In this document: positions 1-10,000 of the stretch, piece after piece
Layout: the number at the start of each line of letters is the position of its first letter
Numbering within the stretch: position 1 is the stretch's first letter
Origin: an uncultured Bacteroidota bacterium
GTDB taxonomy: Bacteria > Bacteroidota > Bacteroidia > Flavobacteriales > Flavobacteriaceae
Length of the DNA: 44,318 nt
Assembly: GCA_902606525.1 (NCBI GenBank)
Contig: CACLGW010000008.1
Coordinates: 1-44,318 of the forward strand
Reading direction: 5' to 3'
Made by a program: the position numbers and the translations under genes
The notes under the pieces: generated by a model
Told to the model about the DNA's origin: nothing
Seen by the model: only the letters and a program-made list of their open reading frames with translations
Databases searched by the model: none

Positions 1-2269
1 CTCCAAAGACCTTAGCCGCAGTTGCAGCGTGAATATCTTCATTGTTGTTGAATGCATTAACCATCCCTTCATCTTTACTCAAAGCAGCGATGATTCGAAG
101 TTCGATTTGAGAGTAATCAGCAGCCAAAAGTACATGGTTTTTGTCCCTAGGAATAAACGCTTTTCTAACTTGTTGACCTCGTTTTGTCCTTATTGGTATA
201 TTTTGTAAGTTTGGGTTATTACTGCTTAAACGCCCTGTTGCTGCTACAGCTTGATTATAAATTGTATGAACCCTGCCTGAGTTTGAATTTATTTCCTTAG
301 GTAAGGCATCCACATAGGTATTTTGAAGTTTTTGCAAGGATCTCCAATCTAGTATATCTGAAATAATAGGATGTTTTTTAACTAAAGAGACAAGTACTTC
401 TTCAGCGGTAGAGTACTGACCTGATTTAGTTTTTTTTGGCTTTTCAACAAGCTTTAATTTTTCAAATAAAATGGGCCCTAATTGTTTAGGGGAAGCTAGA
501 TTAAATGTTTCCCCAGCACAATTGAAAATAACCTTCTCTAGAACTTCAATATCGTTTGACAGGCCATTTGAAAGTTCATTTAAAAACCCTGTATCAAGAT
601 TAATTCCCTCACACTCCATATCTGTAAGTACTTCAACCAAAGGGAGCTCAACTTTTTTATACAACGTCAAGGTGTCTGCTGCTATCATTTCTTTTTCAAA
701 ATGCTGCTTTAGTTGCAAGGTTATATCTGCATCTTCAACTGCATATTCAGTTTGTTTTTCTATAGGGACTTCTCTCATGCTAGATTGACTTTTCCCTTTT
801 TTCCCAATAAGATCAGTGATGGGTTGTGGACTATAATTTAAATAGGTTTCAGACAAAATATTCATATTATGACGCATATCAGGGTTGACCAAATAATGGG
901 CCACCATAGTATCAAAAAAAGGGGCTTTTACTGTAATTCCATAATTCCGTAGTACTTTAAAATCATACTTTAAGTTATGGCCTATTTTTTCTATGCCTGG
1001 ATCTTCAAAAAAAACTTTAAAGGGCTCTAATAGCCTTAGTACCTCCTTTCTATTCTCTGGGAGTGTTAAATAGTATCCTTTCCCTGGTGCCCAGGAAAAA
1101 GCAATACCTATCAAGTCTGCATTTAATGCGTCTAAAGAAGTGGTTTCGGTATCAAAACATACTTGTTTTTCATTTAATAGACTTTCTAATAAAAGGGTTC
1201 TTGCCATATCACCATCAACTAGCTGGTACCAATGTTCATTGTTGGATAGATTTTTTTGTTTAAAACCCTCATTTTGAATTTTGTTGCCTTCGCCAGGAGT
1301 AGTAAAAAGATCAAATTGTTGTCCTTCTTCAAAAGGGGTATTTGTTTTTTTTTGATTTTTCTCTTGTTTTAAAGCTTCTCCTTCAGGCGTAAAAATCTTT
1401 TTAAAGTTTTCCGAAATTCTTCTAAATTCCAACTCTTCAAAAAGATTATTAACTTTAACTTGGTTGGGTTTGCTTAGTTGATATCTTTCAGGTTCAAAAT
1501 TTACAGGAACGTCTAAAATTATGGTTGCTAACTTTTTAGATAAGATGCCTTGTTCTTTATTTGCCTCTATCTTTTCCCCTAACTTTCCTTTAACTTCATG
1601 AGCATTTTCTAAAAGTGCTTCCATGCTGCCATAGGTTTTAATTAGTTTTTTTGCAGTTTTATCACCAACTCCTGGAAGGCCAGGTATATTGTCTACAGCA
1701 TCCCCCATCATTCCTAAATAATCAATGACCTGTTCAGGGCTGTTAACCTCAAATTTCTTTTTAACCTCTGGAACTCCCCAGATTTCTATTCCATTACCCA
1801 TTCTAGCTGGGCGGTACATAAAAATATTATCTGAAACTAATTGAGCAAAATCTTTATCAGGAGTGACCATAAAAACCTTATATCCGTCTTTTTCAGCTTG
1901 CTTGGCTAAAGTACCTATAATGTCATCTGCTTCATACCCCTCTTTAACTACTACAGGTATATGCATCGCTTTTAACAGTTCTTGAATATATGGTATTGCA
2001 AGGCTAATTGGCTCTGGAGTTTCTTCTCGATTAGCTTTATATTCTGTAAAAAGCTCTACCCTACTATCAGAGCCCCCTTTATCGAAACAAACTGCAAGAT
2101 GATCTGGCTGTTCCCTCTTTATTACATCAAGTAACGAATTGGTAAATCCCATAATAGCTGAGGTATCCATTCCTTTGGAATTTATCCGAGGATTTTTAAT
2201 AAAAGCGTAATAGCCTCTAAAAATTAGAGCGTAGGCATCAAGAAGAAAAAGACGTTTTTGATCAATCAT
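1..2269 (-). CDS. polA: DNA polymerase I, partial (C-terminus beyond left edge)
   Basis: Family A DNA polymerase that fills gaps and removes RNA primers. The reading frame starts at ATG 2269 (protein begins MIDQKRLFLLDAYALIFRG) and stays open to the left edge, giving about 756 residues. Visible in order are the 5'-3' flap exonuclease domain (LLDAYALIFRGYYAF at the start, then YEADDIIGTLA and a GLPGVGDKTA helix-hairpin-helix), a 3'-5' exonuclease domain and the start of the polymerase domain. The proofreading domain keeps its acidic residues (CFDTET, HNLKYDF, YAVEDADITL), so it is probably active, unlike in some PolA proteins. Polymerase motif A (AADYSQIELR) is present just before the edge, as is DIHAATAAKVFG. 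The fingers O-helix and motif C lie outside the window. It follows dxs by 43 bases on the same strand and may be co-transcribed. No frameshift was seen. Confidence 0.96.
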   Translation of the reverse strand, partial: MIDQKRLFLLDAYALIFRGYYAFIKNPRINSKGMDTSAIMGFTNSLLDVIKREQPDHLAVCFDKGGSDSRVELFTEYKANREETPEPISLAIPYIQELLKAMHIPVVVKEGYEADDIIGTLAKQAEKDGYKVFMVTPDKDFAQLVSDNIFMYRPARMGNGIEIWGVPEVKKKFEVNSPEQVIDYLGMMGDAVDNIPGLPGVGDKTAKKLIKTYGSMEALLENAHEVKGKLGEKIEANKEQGILSKKLATIILDVPVNFEPERYQLSKPNQVKVNNLFEELEFRRISENFKKIFTPEGEALKQEKNQKKTNTPFEEGQQFDLFTTPGEGNKIQNEGFKQKNLSNNEHWYQLVDGDMARTLLLESLLNEKQVCFDTETTSLDALNADLIGIAFSWAPGKGYYLTLPENRKEVLRLLEPFKVFFEDPGIEKIGHNLKYDFKVLRNYGITVKAPFFDTMVAHYLVNPDMRHNMNILSETYLNYSPQPITDLIGKKGKSQSSMREVPIEKQTEYAVEDADITLQLKQHFEKEMIAADTLTLYKKVELPLVEVLTDMECEGINLDTGFLNELSNGLSNDIEVLEKVIFNCAGETFNLASPKQLGPILFEKLKLVEKPKKTKSGQYSTAEEVLVSLVKKHPIISDILDWRSLQKLQNTYVDALPKEINSNSGRVHTIYNQAVAATGRLSSNNPNLQNIPIRTKRGQQVRKAFIPRDKNHVLLAADYSQIELRIIAALSKDEGMVNAFNNNEDIHAATAAKVFG

Positions 2270-2312
2270 CGTGGCGTTTGGGTAAATTTAAAAAACTAAA
2301 CTGCACTATAAG

Positions 2313-4091
2313 CTATCCCATTATTTTATTTAATAACAACTGAAGTTTATTTTTAATTGACTTTTTATCTAAGCCGACTTCACTCATAAGATCAGCTATT
2401 TTTCCATGAGGTACAAATTGGTCATCTACACCCTCTAATATTATAGGGATGTGATATTCACGTTCTGCAGCAAATTCGAGTATTGCACTTCCGACTCCAC
2501 CTTTTTTTATTCCTTCCTCAAATACAATTACTATTTTAAAATTTTTGAATACATATTCAAGTAGTACTTCATCTAATGGCTTTACAAAGCATAAATCAAA
2601 ATGGGCAAAAGCTTCTGAGCACTCAATTTCAGAAAGTACTGAAGCAATCGTTTTAGCAATAGTTCCAAGAGAAAGGATAGCTATCTCATTTCCCCTTTTT
2701 AATTCTTTTCCTTTTCCGAAAGGAATTTTTTTAAAGTCATGTAAAACTATTTCTTGTCCACTGTAGCCTCTAGGATAACGTATTACTAAAGGAAAATCGA
2801 TGCCTAACTGGGCGGTATAGAGAATATTTTGAAGTTCTACTCCATCACGAGGAGAAACAATTTGAAGATTAGGGATACACCTTAGGAAAGCGATATCAAA
2901 AAGTCCATGATGAGTAGGCCCATCGTGGCCAACAATTCCTGAACGATCGATACAAAAGACTATAGGAAGTTTTTGAAGGGCGACATCATGGATTATTTGA
3001 TCATATGCACGTTGTAAAAAAGTAGAGTAAATTACACAAAAGGGTAAGATGCCTTGACTAGCCATACCTGCTGCTAATGTTACAGCATGTTGTTCTGCAA
3101 TACCCACATCGATACATTGATTTGGGAGTATTTTCATCATGTTCACTAAACCACTACCAGTAGGCATTGCAGGGGTAATGGCTACGATTTTTTTATTTTT
3201 TTGTGCAAGATGTAGGAGTGTTTGACCAAAAATCTGTTGAAACTTAATTTTTTTATGTTTTTCTAAAGGATTAAGCTTTCCAGTGATGGGGTCAAATTTT
3301 CCTGGAGAGTGATAGATAACTTGTTCTTTTTCAGCTTCGAATAAGCCTTTACCTTTAGTTGTAACAATATGTAGAACTCGAGGGCCTAATTGATGCTTTT
3401 GGTTTTTAAGAACTGATATGAGCAAATCTATATCATGACCATCTATTGGACCTTGATAAGGCAGGTTTAGAGATTGAAAGAAATTAGGGGTGGTTGGAAT
3501 TACTTTTTTGATCTTTGTAAAGTAGTCTTTCAAAGCACCAACACTAGGATCAATACCCATACTATTATCATTTAATACTACAAGAACGTTTGCTTTAGTT
3601 GTTCCCAAATGATTCAAAGCTTCAAATGACATTCCATTGGCAATGGAAGCATCACCAACCACTGCGATATGGTGTCGATTTTGTTTTTGAAGTTCAGCAC
3701 TTATCGCCATACCTAACGCAGCTGAAATAGCCGTACCTGCATGTCCAGTACCGAAAGGATCGTATTTACTTTCTTCTCTTTTAGGAAAGCCACTAATTCC
3801 ATGACGCTGTCTCAAATTCTTAAATACCTTTCGCCTTTCGGTAAGTATTTTATGTCCATATGCTTGATGACCGACATCCCAAATTAACAAATCTTTGGGA
3901 GTATTAAAGACGTAGTGGAGGGCTAAAGTTAGCTCTATAGTACCCAAGCTGGAGCCCAAATGACCTTCCCCTTTTGACAGGATAAGTATAATTTCTTTAC
4001 GAAGTTCTTCCGCAAAAGCTTTTAGATCTTTAGGAAGCAGTTTGCGAAGATCACTAGGATTATGAATTTTTTTAAATCGGTCTAAAGCCAT
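2313..4091 (-). CDS. dxs: 1-deoxy-D-xylulose-5-phosphate synthase
   Basis: Thiamine-diphosphate enzyme that joins pyruvate and glyceraldehyde 3-phosphate in the first step of the MEP isoprenoid pathway. It has the N-terminal GHLGSSLG segment near residue 45, the GDA..N thiamine-diphosphate motif (GDASIANGMSFEALNH) near residue 145, the transketolase pyrimidine-binding domain with DRSGIVGHDGPTHHG near 390, and a C-terminal transketolase domain. Length (592 residues) fits the shorter Bacteroidota Dxs proteins. The frame is open to ATG 4109, but MALDRFKK at 4091 is the likelier start, because the six extra residues are atypical and a near-consensus promoter element (TACCTTTA) sits just upstream of 4091. 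It diverges from tadA. The product feeds the polyprenyl synthase and carotenoid branch seen further along. Confidence 0.96.
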   Translation of the reverse strand: MALDRFKKIHNPSDLRKLLPKDLKAFAEELRKEIILILSKGEGHLGSSLGTIELTLALHYVFNTPKDLLIWDVGHQAYGHKILTERRKVFKNLRQRHGISGFPKREESKYDPFGTGHAGTAISAALGMAISAELQKQNRHHIAVVGDASIANGMSFEALNHLGTTKANVLVVLNDNSMGIDPSVGALKDYFTKIKKVIPTTPNFFQSLNLPYQGPIDGHDIDLLISVLKNQKHQLGPRVLHIVTTKGKGLFEAEKEQVIYHSPGKFDPITGKLNPLEKHKKIKFQQIFGQTLLHLAQKNKKIVAITPAMPTGSGLVNMMKILPNQCIDVGIAEQHAVTLAAGMASQGILPFCVIYSTFLQRAYDQIIHDVALQKLPIVFCIDRSGIVGHDGPTHHGLFDIAFLRCIPNLQIVSPRDGVELQNILYTAQLGIDFPLVIRYPRGYSGQEIVLHDFKKIPFGKGKELKRGNEIAILSLGTIAKTIASVLSEIECSEAFAHFDLCFVKPLDEVLLEYVFKNFKIVIVFEEGIKKGGVGSAILEFAAEREYHIPIILEGVDDQFVPHGKIADLMSEVGLDKKSIKNKLQLLLNKIMG

Positions 4092-4153
4092 GATGTAAAG
4101 GTAATGCAAAACATTTTCAGAAGGTAAAGCTTTAGAATGTGTATTTTTAAGGT

Positions 4154-4591
4154 ATGGAACTTGATGACAATTATTTCATGAGTATGGCATTAAAAGAGGC
4201 TGAAAAGGCTCATGTTTGTGGTGAAGTACCTGTAGGAGCCTTAGTAGTTGTTGGTGAAAGAATAATTGCACGCGCCCATAACTTGACTCAGAGGCTAAAT
4301 GATGTAACTGCTCATGCTGAGATGCAAGCTATAACAGCTGCAGCTAATTTTTTAAACGGTAAGTATCTTATTGGATGTACACTGTATGTAACTTTAGAAC
4401 CTTGTATTATGTGTGCTGGCGCATTGACTTGGAGTCAGTTGGATAGATTAGTTTATGGCAGCGAGGATCCTAAACGAGGCTTTATACAAGCTAATATTAA
4501 CTTACACCCTAAGACAAAAATAACCGGAGGTGTAATGGAAAATGAGGCTAAGGCGTTGCTTAAAAACTTTTTTGAAAAAAAAAGGAAATAA
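4154..4591 (+). CDS. tadA: tRNA-specific adenosine deaminase (A34 to inosine)
   Basis: Zinc-dependent deaminase that converts adenosine 34 of tRNA-Arg(ACG) to inosine. The cytidine-deaminase-like signature is complete: HAEMQAI near residue 54 supplies the zinc His and catalytic Glu, and PCIMCAGAL near residue 83 supplies the two zinc Cys. The 145-residue length is normal for the family. A nucleoside deaminase such as guanine deaminase is a related alternative, but the N-terminal layout (MSMALKEAEKA.. GEVPVGALVV) is that of TadA. It is transcribed divergently from dxs, with about 60 bases between the preferred starts, and faces the cold-shock gene tail to tail. Confidence 0.94.
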   Translation: MELDDNYFMSMALKEAEKAHVCGEVPVGALVVVGERIIARAHNLTQRLNDVTAHAEMQAITAAANFLNGKYLIGCTLYVTLEPCIMCAGALTWSQLDRLVYGSEDPKRGFIQANINLHPKTKITGGVMENEAKALLKNFFEKKRK

Positions 4592-4594
4592 AAA

Positions 4595-4616
4595 AGCATC
4601 TTGTTTCCAAGATGCT
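4595..4616 (-). terminator. Rho-independent terminator of the cold-shock gene
   Basis: A perfect 9-bp stem (AGCATCTTG / CAAGATGCT) with a 4-base loop. Read on the minus strand it is followed by a T-rich run (TTTTTTATTT), so it ends the cold-shock transcript coming from 4640. On the plus strand no U-tract follows, so it would work poorly for tadA, whose stop codon lies just before it. Confidence 0.8.
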
Positions 4617-4639
4617 AGAATTCTAGTAATAATATATTT

Positions 4640-4831
4640 TTATAATAGGGTAATATTGGAAGCTTGCTTCCCTTTCTTACCTTCTTCTTCTACATACTCT
4701 ACTTTAGCCCCTTCTCTTAGGGTCACGCCGTTTAGGGCTGAAATGTGAACGAATACGTCTTCTCCAGACTCATCGTTTGTAATGAAACCAAATCCTTTAG
4801 CTTCATTAAAAAATTTAACTGTACCAGTCAT
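4640..4831 (-). CDS. Cold-shock domain protein (CspA family)
   Basis: Single OB-fold nucleic-acid-binding protein of 63 residues that binds RNA and single-stranded DNA and acts as an RNA chaperone. Both RNA-binding motifs are present: RNP1 (KGFGFIT, residues 12-18) and RNP2 (VFVHIS, residues 26-31). It is monocistronic, with its own Bacteroidota-type promoter upstream (4858-4886) and an intrinsic terminator at 4595-4616. The leader is about 20-25 bases, so it lacks the long thermosensing 5' UTR known from E. coli cspA. I cannot tell whether it is cold-induced. Confidence 0.95.
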   Translation of the reverse strand: MTGTVKFFNEAKGFGFITNDESGEDVFVHISALNGVTLREGAKVEYVEEEGKKGKQASNITLL

Positions 4832-4857
4832 GTTGTTATTTAAATAAATTTATTTTG

Positions 4858-4886
4858 CAAATGTAAGTTTTATATTTGGGTCCAAA
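4858..4886 (-). promoter_or_regulatory. Bacteroidota-type promoter for the cold-shock gene
   Basis: On the minus strand a -7 element TACATTTG (4858-4865) matches TAnnTTTG, and a -33 element TTTG (4883-4886) lies 17 bases upstream. The ATG at 4831 is 26 bases downstream. This is the only promoter in the window where both elements of the Bacteroidota consensus are convincing. Confidence 0.6.
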
Positions 4887-4942
4887 GGGATTTTAAACTT
4901 TTTTTATTTTGAAAGCTATTGATTTTCAATTAAAGAGTGAAT

Positions 4943-5182
4943 TTATTTATAATTATTTTTCTTCATTTTTTTAAGATTTTCTTCACTAAGCGTATAGTCT
5001 TGTAGCCGTTTGTCTTTCCACCTATGATAAAGAAACAGGGGTAAGTAAAAAAAAGCCCCAAATAGTACGGTAAAGCCTATTATTCGTTCACCTTCTATGT
5101 AATTCATAAAATTTTTGAAATAAATTCCAGTGCCTAGTGCTCCAAGAATCAAGATAAATAATATTCTCAGAAATTTCTTCAT
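4943..5182 (-). CDS. Small two-helix membrane protein, function unknown
   Basis: 79-residue protein that I do not recognise by name. It has two hydrophobic segments (about residues 4-24 and 34-53) followed by a charged, Lys-rich tail (KKMKKNNYK), which suggests an inner-membrane hairpin with a cytoplasmic C-terminus. Its ATG overlaps the aspS stop codon by four bases (ATGA-type overlap), so it is translationally coupled to aspS and is unlikely to be a chance ORF. Nothing in the sequence links it directly to tRNA charging. Confidence 0.75.
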   Translation of the reverse strand: MKKFLRILFILILGALGTGIYFKNFMNYIEGERIIGFTVLFGAFFYLPLFLYHRWKDKRLQDYTLSEENLKKMKKNNYK

Positions 5183-6939
5183 TCTTTTTTTTGTGGGCCA
5201 ACTTTTAATTTTAACTCCTTTAGTTGTGAATCATTTATTTTTGAAGGAGCATCTATCATTACATCACGTCCACTATTGTTCTTTGGAAATGCAATGAAGT
5301 CACGAATGGTTTCATCTCCTCCCAAAATAGAGACTAATCTGTCTAAACCAAAAGCAATCCCTCCGTGTGGTGGAGCACCATATTTAAAAGCATTCATCAA
5401 AAAGCCAAACTGTGCCTGGGCTTCTTCTTTAGTAAAACCAAGCAAGTCAAATATTTGGGATTGAAGTTTTTGATCATGTATTCTAATTGACCCTCCTCCA
5501 ATTTCATTTCCATTTAAAACTAAGTCATAAGCGTTAGCAGTTACTCCACCAGGATCCGTTTTAAGTAAATCCAATTGATCTTGTTTAGGAGCTGTAAAAG
5601 GATGATGAATAGCATGATAACGTTGATTTGCTTTGTCCCAATTTAGTAGAGGAAAGTCAGTTATCCAGAGTGGTGCAAAGACTTCAGGATCTCTCAAGCC
5701 CATACGTTTTGCTAATTCCATACGAAGTGCACTAAGTTGTGCCCGTGTGGTTTTTATTTCACCTGAAATAATTAAAATTAAATCCCCAATTTTCGCTCCA
5801 GTTCTTTCTGCCCAAGTCGCTAATTGTGTTTCACTAAAAAATTTATCCACTGACGATTTGTAGCTACCATCATCATTACATTTTACCCAAACGAGTCCCT
5901 TTGCACCAACTTGAGGATGTTTAACCCAATCAATTAGACCATCGATTTCTTTTCGGGTATAAGTCGCTGCGTCTGGGACAGCAATTCCTGCAATCAACTC
6001 CTCACTGTCAAAAATGGTGAAACCTTTGTCTTTTACTAAATCGTTCAGTTCTCCGAATAGCATTCCAAAACGAATATCTGGTTTGTCATTGCCATAGGTT
6101 TTCATTGCTTCTTCATAGGACATTCTTGGGAAACTTTCAATGTTGACACCTTTTAATTTTTTAATTAAATGACGTGTTAGTCCTTCAAATTGATTAATTA
6201 CATCTTCTTGATTTACAAATGCCATTTCGCAGTCAATCTGAGTAAACTCTGGCTGTCGGTCAGCACGCAAATCCTCATCTCTAAAACATTTTACAATTTG
6301 AAAATATTTATCTAAACCGCCTATCATCAATAATTGTTTAAAGGTTTGAGGAGATTGAGGGAGAGCGTAAAACTGACCTGAATTCATTCGAGAGGGGACC
6401 ACGAAGTCCCGAGCTCCTTCAGGAGTAGATTTTATCAAATAAGGGGTTTCTACATCAATGAATCCCGCAGATATTAAATATTTTCTAATTTCCATTGAAA
6501 CTTTGGATCGGAATAATAATTTTTCTTTTACAGATTTTCGTCGGAGATCTAAATAACGATACTGCATACGCAGCTCTTCACCACCGTCAGTATTATCTTC
6601 AAGTGTAAAAGGGGGTGTTTTTGATTCGTTTAGTATGTTTAGTTCGTTAACTAAAACTTCAATATCACCTGTGCTTATTTCAGGATTTTTAGACTCTCTT
6701 TTAATAACCAATCCTTTAATCTGAATAACAAATTCACGGCCAATACTTTGAGCTATTTCAAAAACATTATTTGGACTACGTTTTTCATCAAAAATTAGCT
6801 GAGTTATCCCATAACGGTCCCTAAGATCAACCCAAACAATAAAACCTTTATTTCTACTTTTTTGAACCCACCCCGATAAAGTAACATTTTGATTTATGTC
6901 ATCAAGTCGTAGTGATCCGCAGTCATGAGTTCTATACAT
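5179..6939 (-). CDS. aspS: Aspartyl-tRNA synthetase
   Basis: Class IIb aminoacyl-tRNA synthetase of 586 residues. It has an N-terminal OB-fold anticodon-binding domain ([19 protein letters not shown]), class II motif 2 ([18 protein letters not shown] near residue 220), a bacterial GAD insertion domain in the middle, and motif 3 ([10 protein letters not shown] near residue 540). The PQSPQ and TPEGARDF segments typical of bacterial AspS are present. The start at ATG 6939 gives the usual N-terminus ([10 protein letters not shown]). Whether it charges only tRNA-Asp or also tRNA-Asn depends on gatCAB and asnS elsewhere in the genome. The next gene overlaps its stop codon. Confidence 0.97.
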   Translation of the reverse strand: MYRTHDCGSLRLDDINQNVTLSGWVQKSRNKGFIVWVDLRDRYGITQLIFDEKRSPNNVFEIAQSIGREFVIQIKGLVIKRESKNPEISTGDIEVLVNELNILNESKTPPFTLEDNTDGGEELRMQYRYLDLRRKSVKEKLLFRSKVSMEIRKYLISAGFIDVETPYLIKSTPEGARDFVVPSRMNSGQFYALPQSPQTFKQLLMIGGLDKYFQIVKCFRDEDLRADRQPEFTQIDCEMAFVNQEDVINQFEGLTRHLIKKLKGVNIESFPRMSYEEAMKTYGNDKPDIRFGMLFGELNDLVKDKGFTIFDSEELIAGIAVPDAATYTRKEIDGLIDWVKHPQVGAKGLVWVKCNDDGSYKSSVDKFFSETQLATWAERTGAKIGDLILIISGEIKTTRAQLSALRMELAKRMGLRDPEVFAPLWITDFPLLNWDKANQRYHAIHHPFTAPKQDQLDLLKTDPGGVTANAYDLVLNGNEIGGGSIRIHDQKLQSQIFDLLGFTKEEAQAQFGFLMNAFKYGAPPHGGIAFGLDRLVSILGGDETIRDFIAFPKNNSGRDVMIDAPSKINDSQLKELKLKVGPQKKE

Positions 6940-6966
6940 AAGTTCTTTAATTATGGTAAAAATAAA

Positions 6967-6994
6967 AAATCCTGAAGCGCTAACCTCAGGATTT
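6967..6994 (-). terminator. Rho-independent terminator of the RND efflux operon
   Basis: Nine-base-pair stem (AAATCCTGA / TCAGGATTT) with a 10-base loop, directly after the RND stop codon. On the minus strand the stem runs into a T-tract (TTTTTTATTTTT). It separates the efflux operon from aspS, which starts about 28 bases further on in the same direction. Confidence 0.8.
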
Positions 6995-7002
6995 CTAATT
7001 CT

Positions 7003-10000
7003 TTATAAAAACTTCTTTAACCAAAGTTTAATTGAATACACTATTGAGAATGTAGCAGGAACAATTACAAGAGTAAGGAATGTGGCAAAAGTCAATCCAA
7101 AAATAACCGTCCAAGCTAAAGGTCCCCAAAAAATCACATTATCTCCTCCGATATAAACCTTTGGATCCCATTCCGAAAAAAGAGAGAAAAAGTCAATGTT
7201 GAGTCCAATAGCCAGGGGAATTAATCCTAAAACGGTTGTTATAGCGGTCAAAATGACGGGGCGTAATCTAGCAGTTCCACCTTCAACGATGGCACCTATC
7301 GCTTCAGTTTTCCCCAAAAGTGTTCCGGGAGAAATGTTTAACTCTGCACTTTTTCTATCGATGAGAAGTTGAGTGTAGTCTAAAAGCACTACACCATTAT
7401 TCACCACAATTCCTGCTAATGAGATAATTCCCATCATGGTCATTAAAATCACAAAAGGCATTTGGAATGCAATTAACCCAAGAAAAACCCCTGTAAAACT
7501 TAAAAAAATAGAGAGTAAAATGATAAGAGGTTTAGAAATTGAGTTGAATTGAAAAACAAGTAAAAGAAGAATAAATCCTAAGGCTGCCAAAAGTGCATTA
7601 GTAAGGAAAGACATATTTTTTTCCTGTTCTTCAATTTCTCCAGAAAACTTAAAATAGACACCTTTGGGTAAATTATAACTAGCTAAAGCCATTTTTACTC
7701 CATCTACAACTGCGTTTGCATTATATCCAGCTAAAACTGGTGAGTAGAGCGTTACAACTCGGTTCAGCTGACGATGTTTTATTGCATTAAAGCTGGTTGA
7801 GTTTTCACGTTCAACTAATGCTGCAATTGGAATTTCTTTAATTTGACCGTTTGCAGGATCTCTAAAAATGATATTTTGATTGAACAAAGCATTATTGCTG
7901 TAACGGTTGGTTTTATTAAAACGAACATTGATATCATAATCATTTCCATTTTTTTTATAGATTCCTGCTTTGGTTCCAAAAAGTGAAGTTCGCAGCAGTT
8001 GTCCTATTTGTGAAGTGGAAACACCTAATTCTCCAGCTTTTTCACGATCAATATTGAGTTTAATGCCAGGCTTATTTTTATTTACATCAATTTTTAATTT
8101 TTCAACCCCTTGGATATTGATACGATTGAGGTAATCTTTCATATTTTCAGCAGTTTCGATCAAATCAAGATATTCTTTTCCAGTTATTTCTATGGTTATA
8201 GGATAACCAGCTGGAGGCCCATTAGCATCTTTTTCTACTGATATGGCGACTCCGGGGTATTTACCATCTAATTTTTTTTGTATGTCTTTACGTAAGCCCT
8301 CACTTGAGACACCCCCCCTCAATTTAAACTCTCGCATTGTTAGTATAATCCTACCTTTGTGTGGAAGTTCGTTGGTGTTTGCGTCAATAAATGGGTTTCC
8401 AGCGCCTTCTCCAACCATAGCAACTCCAGATTCAACAAGAAGATTGAAATCCCCTTTTTTGTATTTTGGATCATATACTACTTCAAGGATTTCGTCTTCA
8501 ATTCGTCGTGTGGTAGCGTTAGTTTTTTCGATTGCAGTACCTTCAGGATATTCTATAAACACTAAAATTTGTTTAGGTTGATTTTCTGGAAAAAATTCTA
8601 CGCTTGGCGGGAAAATACCCATTAAAGCAAAAGAAGTGAAAAGTAACAAAAAAGTCCCTCCTAGGAATAGTATAGGTCTAACCCCGCCTAAAGCGTAGCT
8701 TAGAAACTTTTTATATCCATTTTCAAGTTGAACTAAAAATGTATTTTGAAAAGTCTGTGCCCATTTCCTTATAAATAATTTATACAGCCAAAATAGAATG
8801 GGTGTCAAGAGCATGAGATTCCCAAAAATCCGAACCCCTGAACCTCCAAATAATAATAGAATTCCAAGACCTCCCATAAAAAAAGTCAATCTCCATAGAG
8901 ACTTATTTGTCATTTCTTGTTCTTTTATTTCCATAAATCTAGAGACCAACATAGAGTTGAAGAAAACAGCGACTATGAGTGAAGAACCTAAAACTACTGA
9001 GAGGGTTATTGGGAAATAGATCATGAACTCACCCATTAAGCCAGGCCAGGCTCCCAGTGGGACAAAAGCAGCAATAGTGGTTGCTGTTGAAACAATAATG
9101 GGGAAAGCAATTTCACCAATACCTGCTTTTGCAGCTGCAATTCTAGACATACCTTCTTTTTCCATCAAACGATATACATTTTCTACAACTACAATTCCAT
9201 TATCTACCAACATTCCTAATCCCATTACCAAACCAAAAAGTACCATGGTATTCATAGTATATCCTAGAGCGGATAAAATCATAAAAGACATGAACATGGA
9301 CATCGGTATTGCAAAACCGACAAACAAAGCATTTCGGAAACCTAGAAAGAACATTAAAACAGTTACTACTAATAATATTCCAAAAATGATACTGTTAACC
9401 AATTCATCAACTTGATTGATTGTGATATTAGATTGGTCATTGGAAATTGAAATTTCTAGATTAGAAGGTAAACCAATCTCTTGAGGTTTTTCTACAATTT
9501 TTCTTATTTCTTGTGAAGCCATAATAAGGTTTTTGCCACCTCTTTTGACAACATCCAATAATACTGCTTTCTTACCGAAGGAACGAGCATATGAAGTAGC
9601 TTCCTTTTCTTTAAATGAAATATCTGCAATATCACCAAGGTAAACTGGACCTCCATCAGTTTTGACAACAAATTCTTTTAGTTGTTCTGGATTTTCAATT
9701 TCCCCAGTCAAACGAATATTACGGCGTTGACCTCCTAGAACAATATTTCCACTAGAAATAGTAGAGTTTTCTCTAGAAATCGCTCCTAAAATATCGTTAA
9801 AAGATACTTTTGCAGCGGTCATTTTATAAATATCAACAGCGACCTCCACTTCAAAAATCTGGACCCCTCTAATATTGACTTCTTTAATTTGTGGAAGTTG
9901 TTCAATGCGATTTTCCAATAATTCAGCATATACCTTTAGTCGTTCAATAGGAAAATCTCCAATTAAACTAATATTTAAAATAGGCTGTAATTCAGAAAAG

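Noticed and set aside
471-1263. Plus-strand ORFs at 471 and 1063
   Set aside because: They are antisense to the polA frame, which is open throughout and carries complete polymerase and exonuclease motifs.
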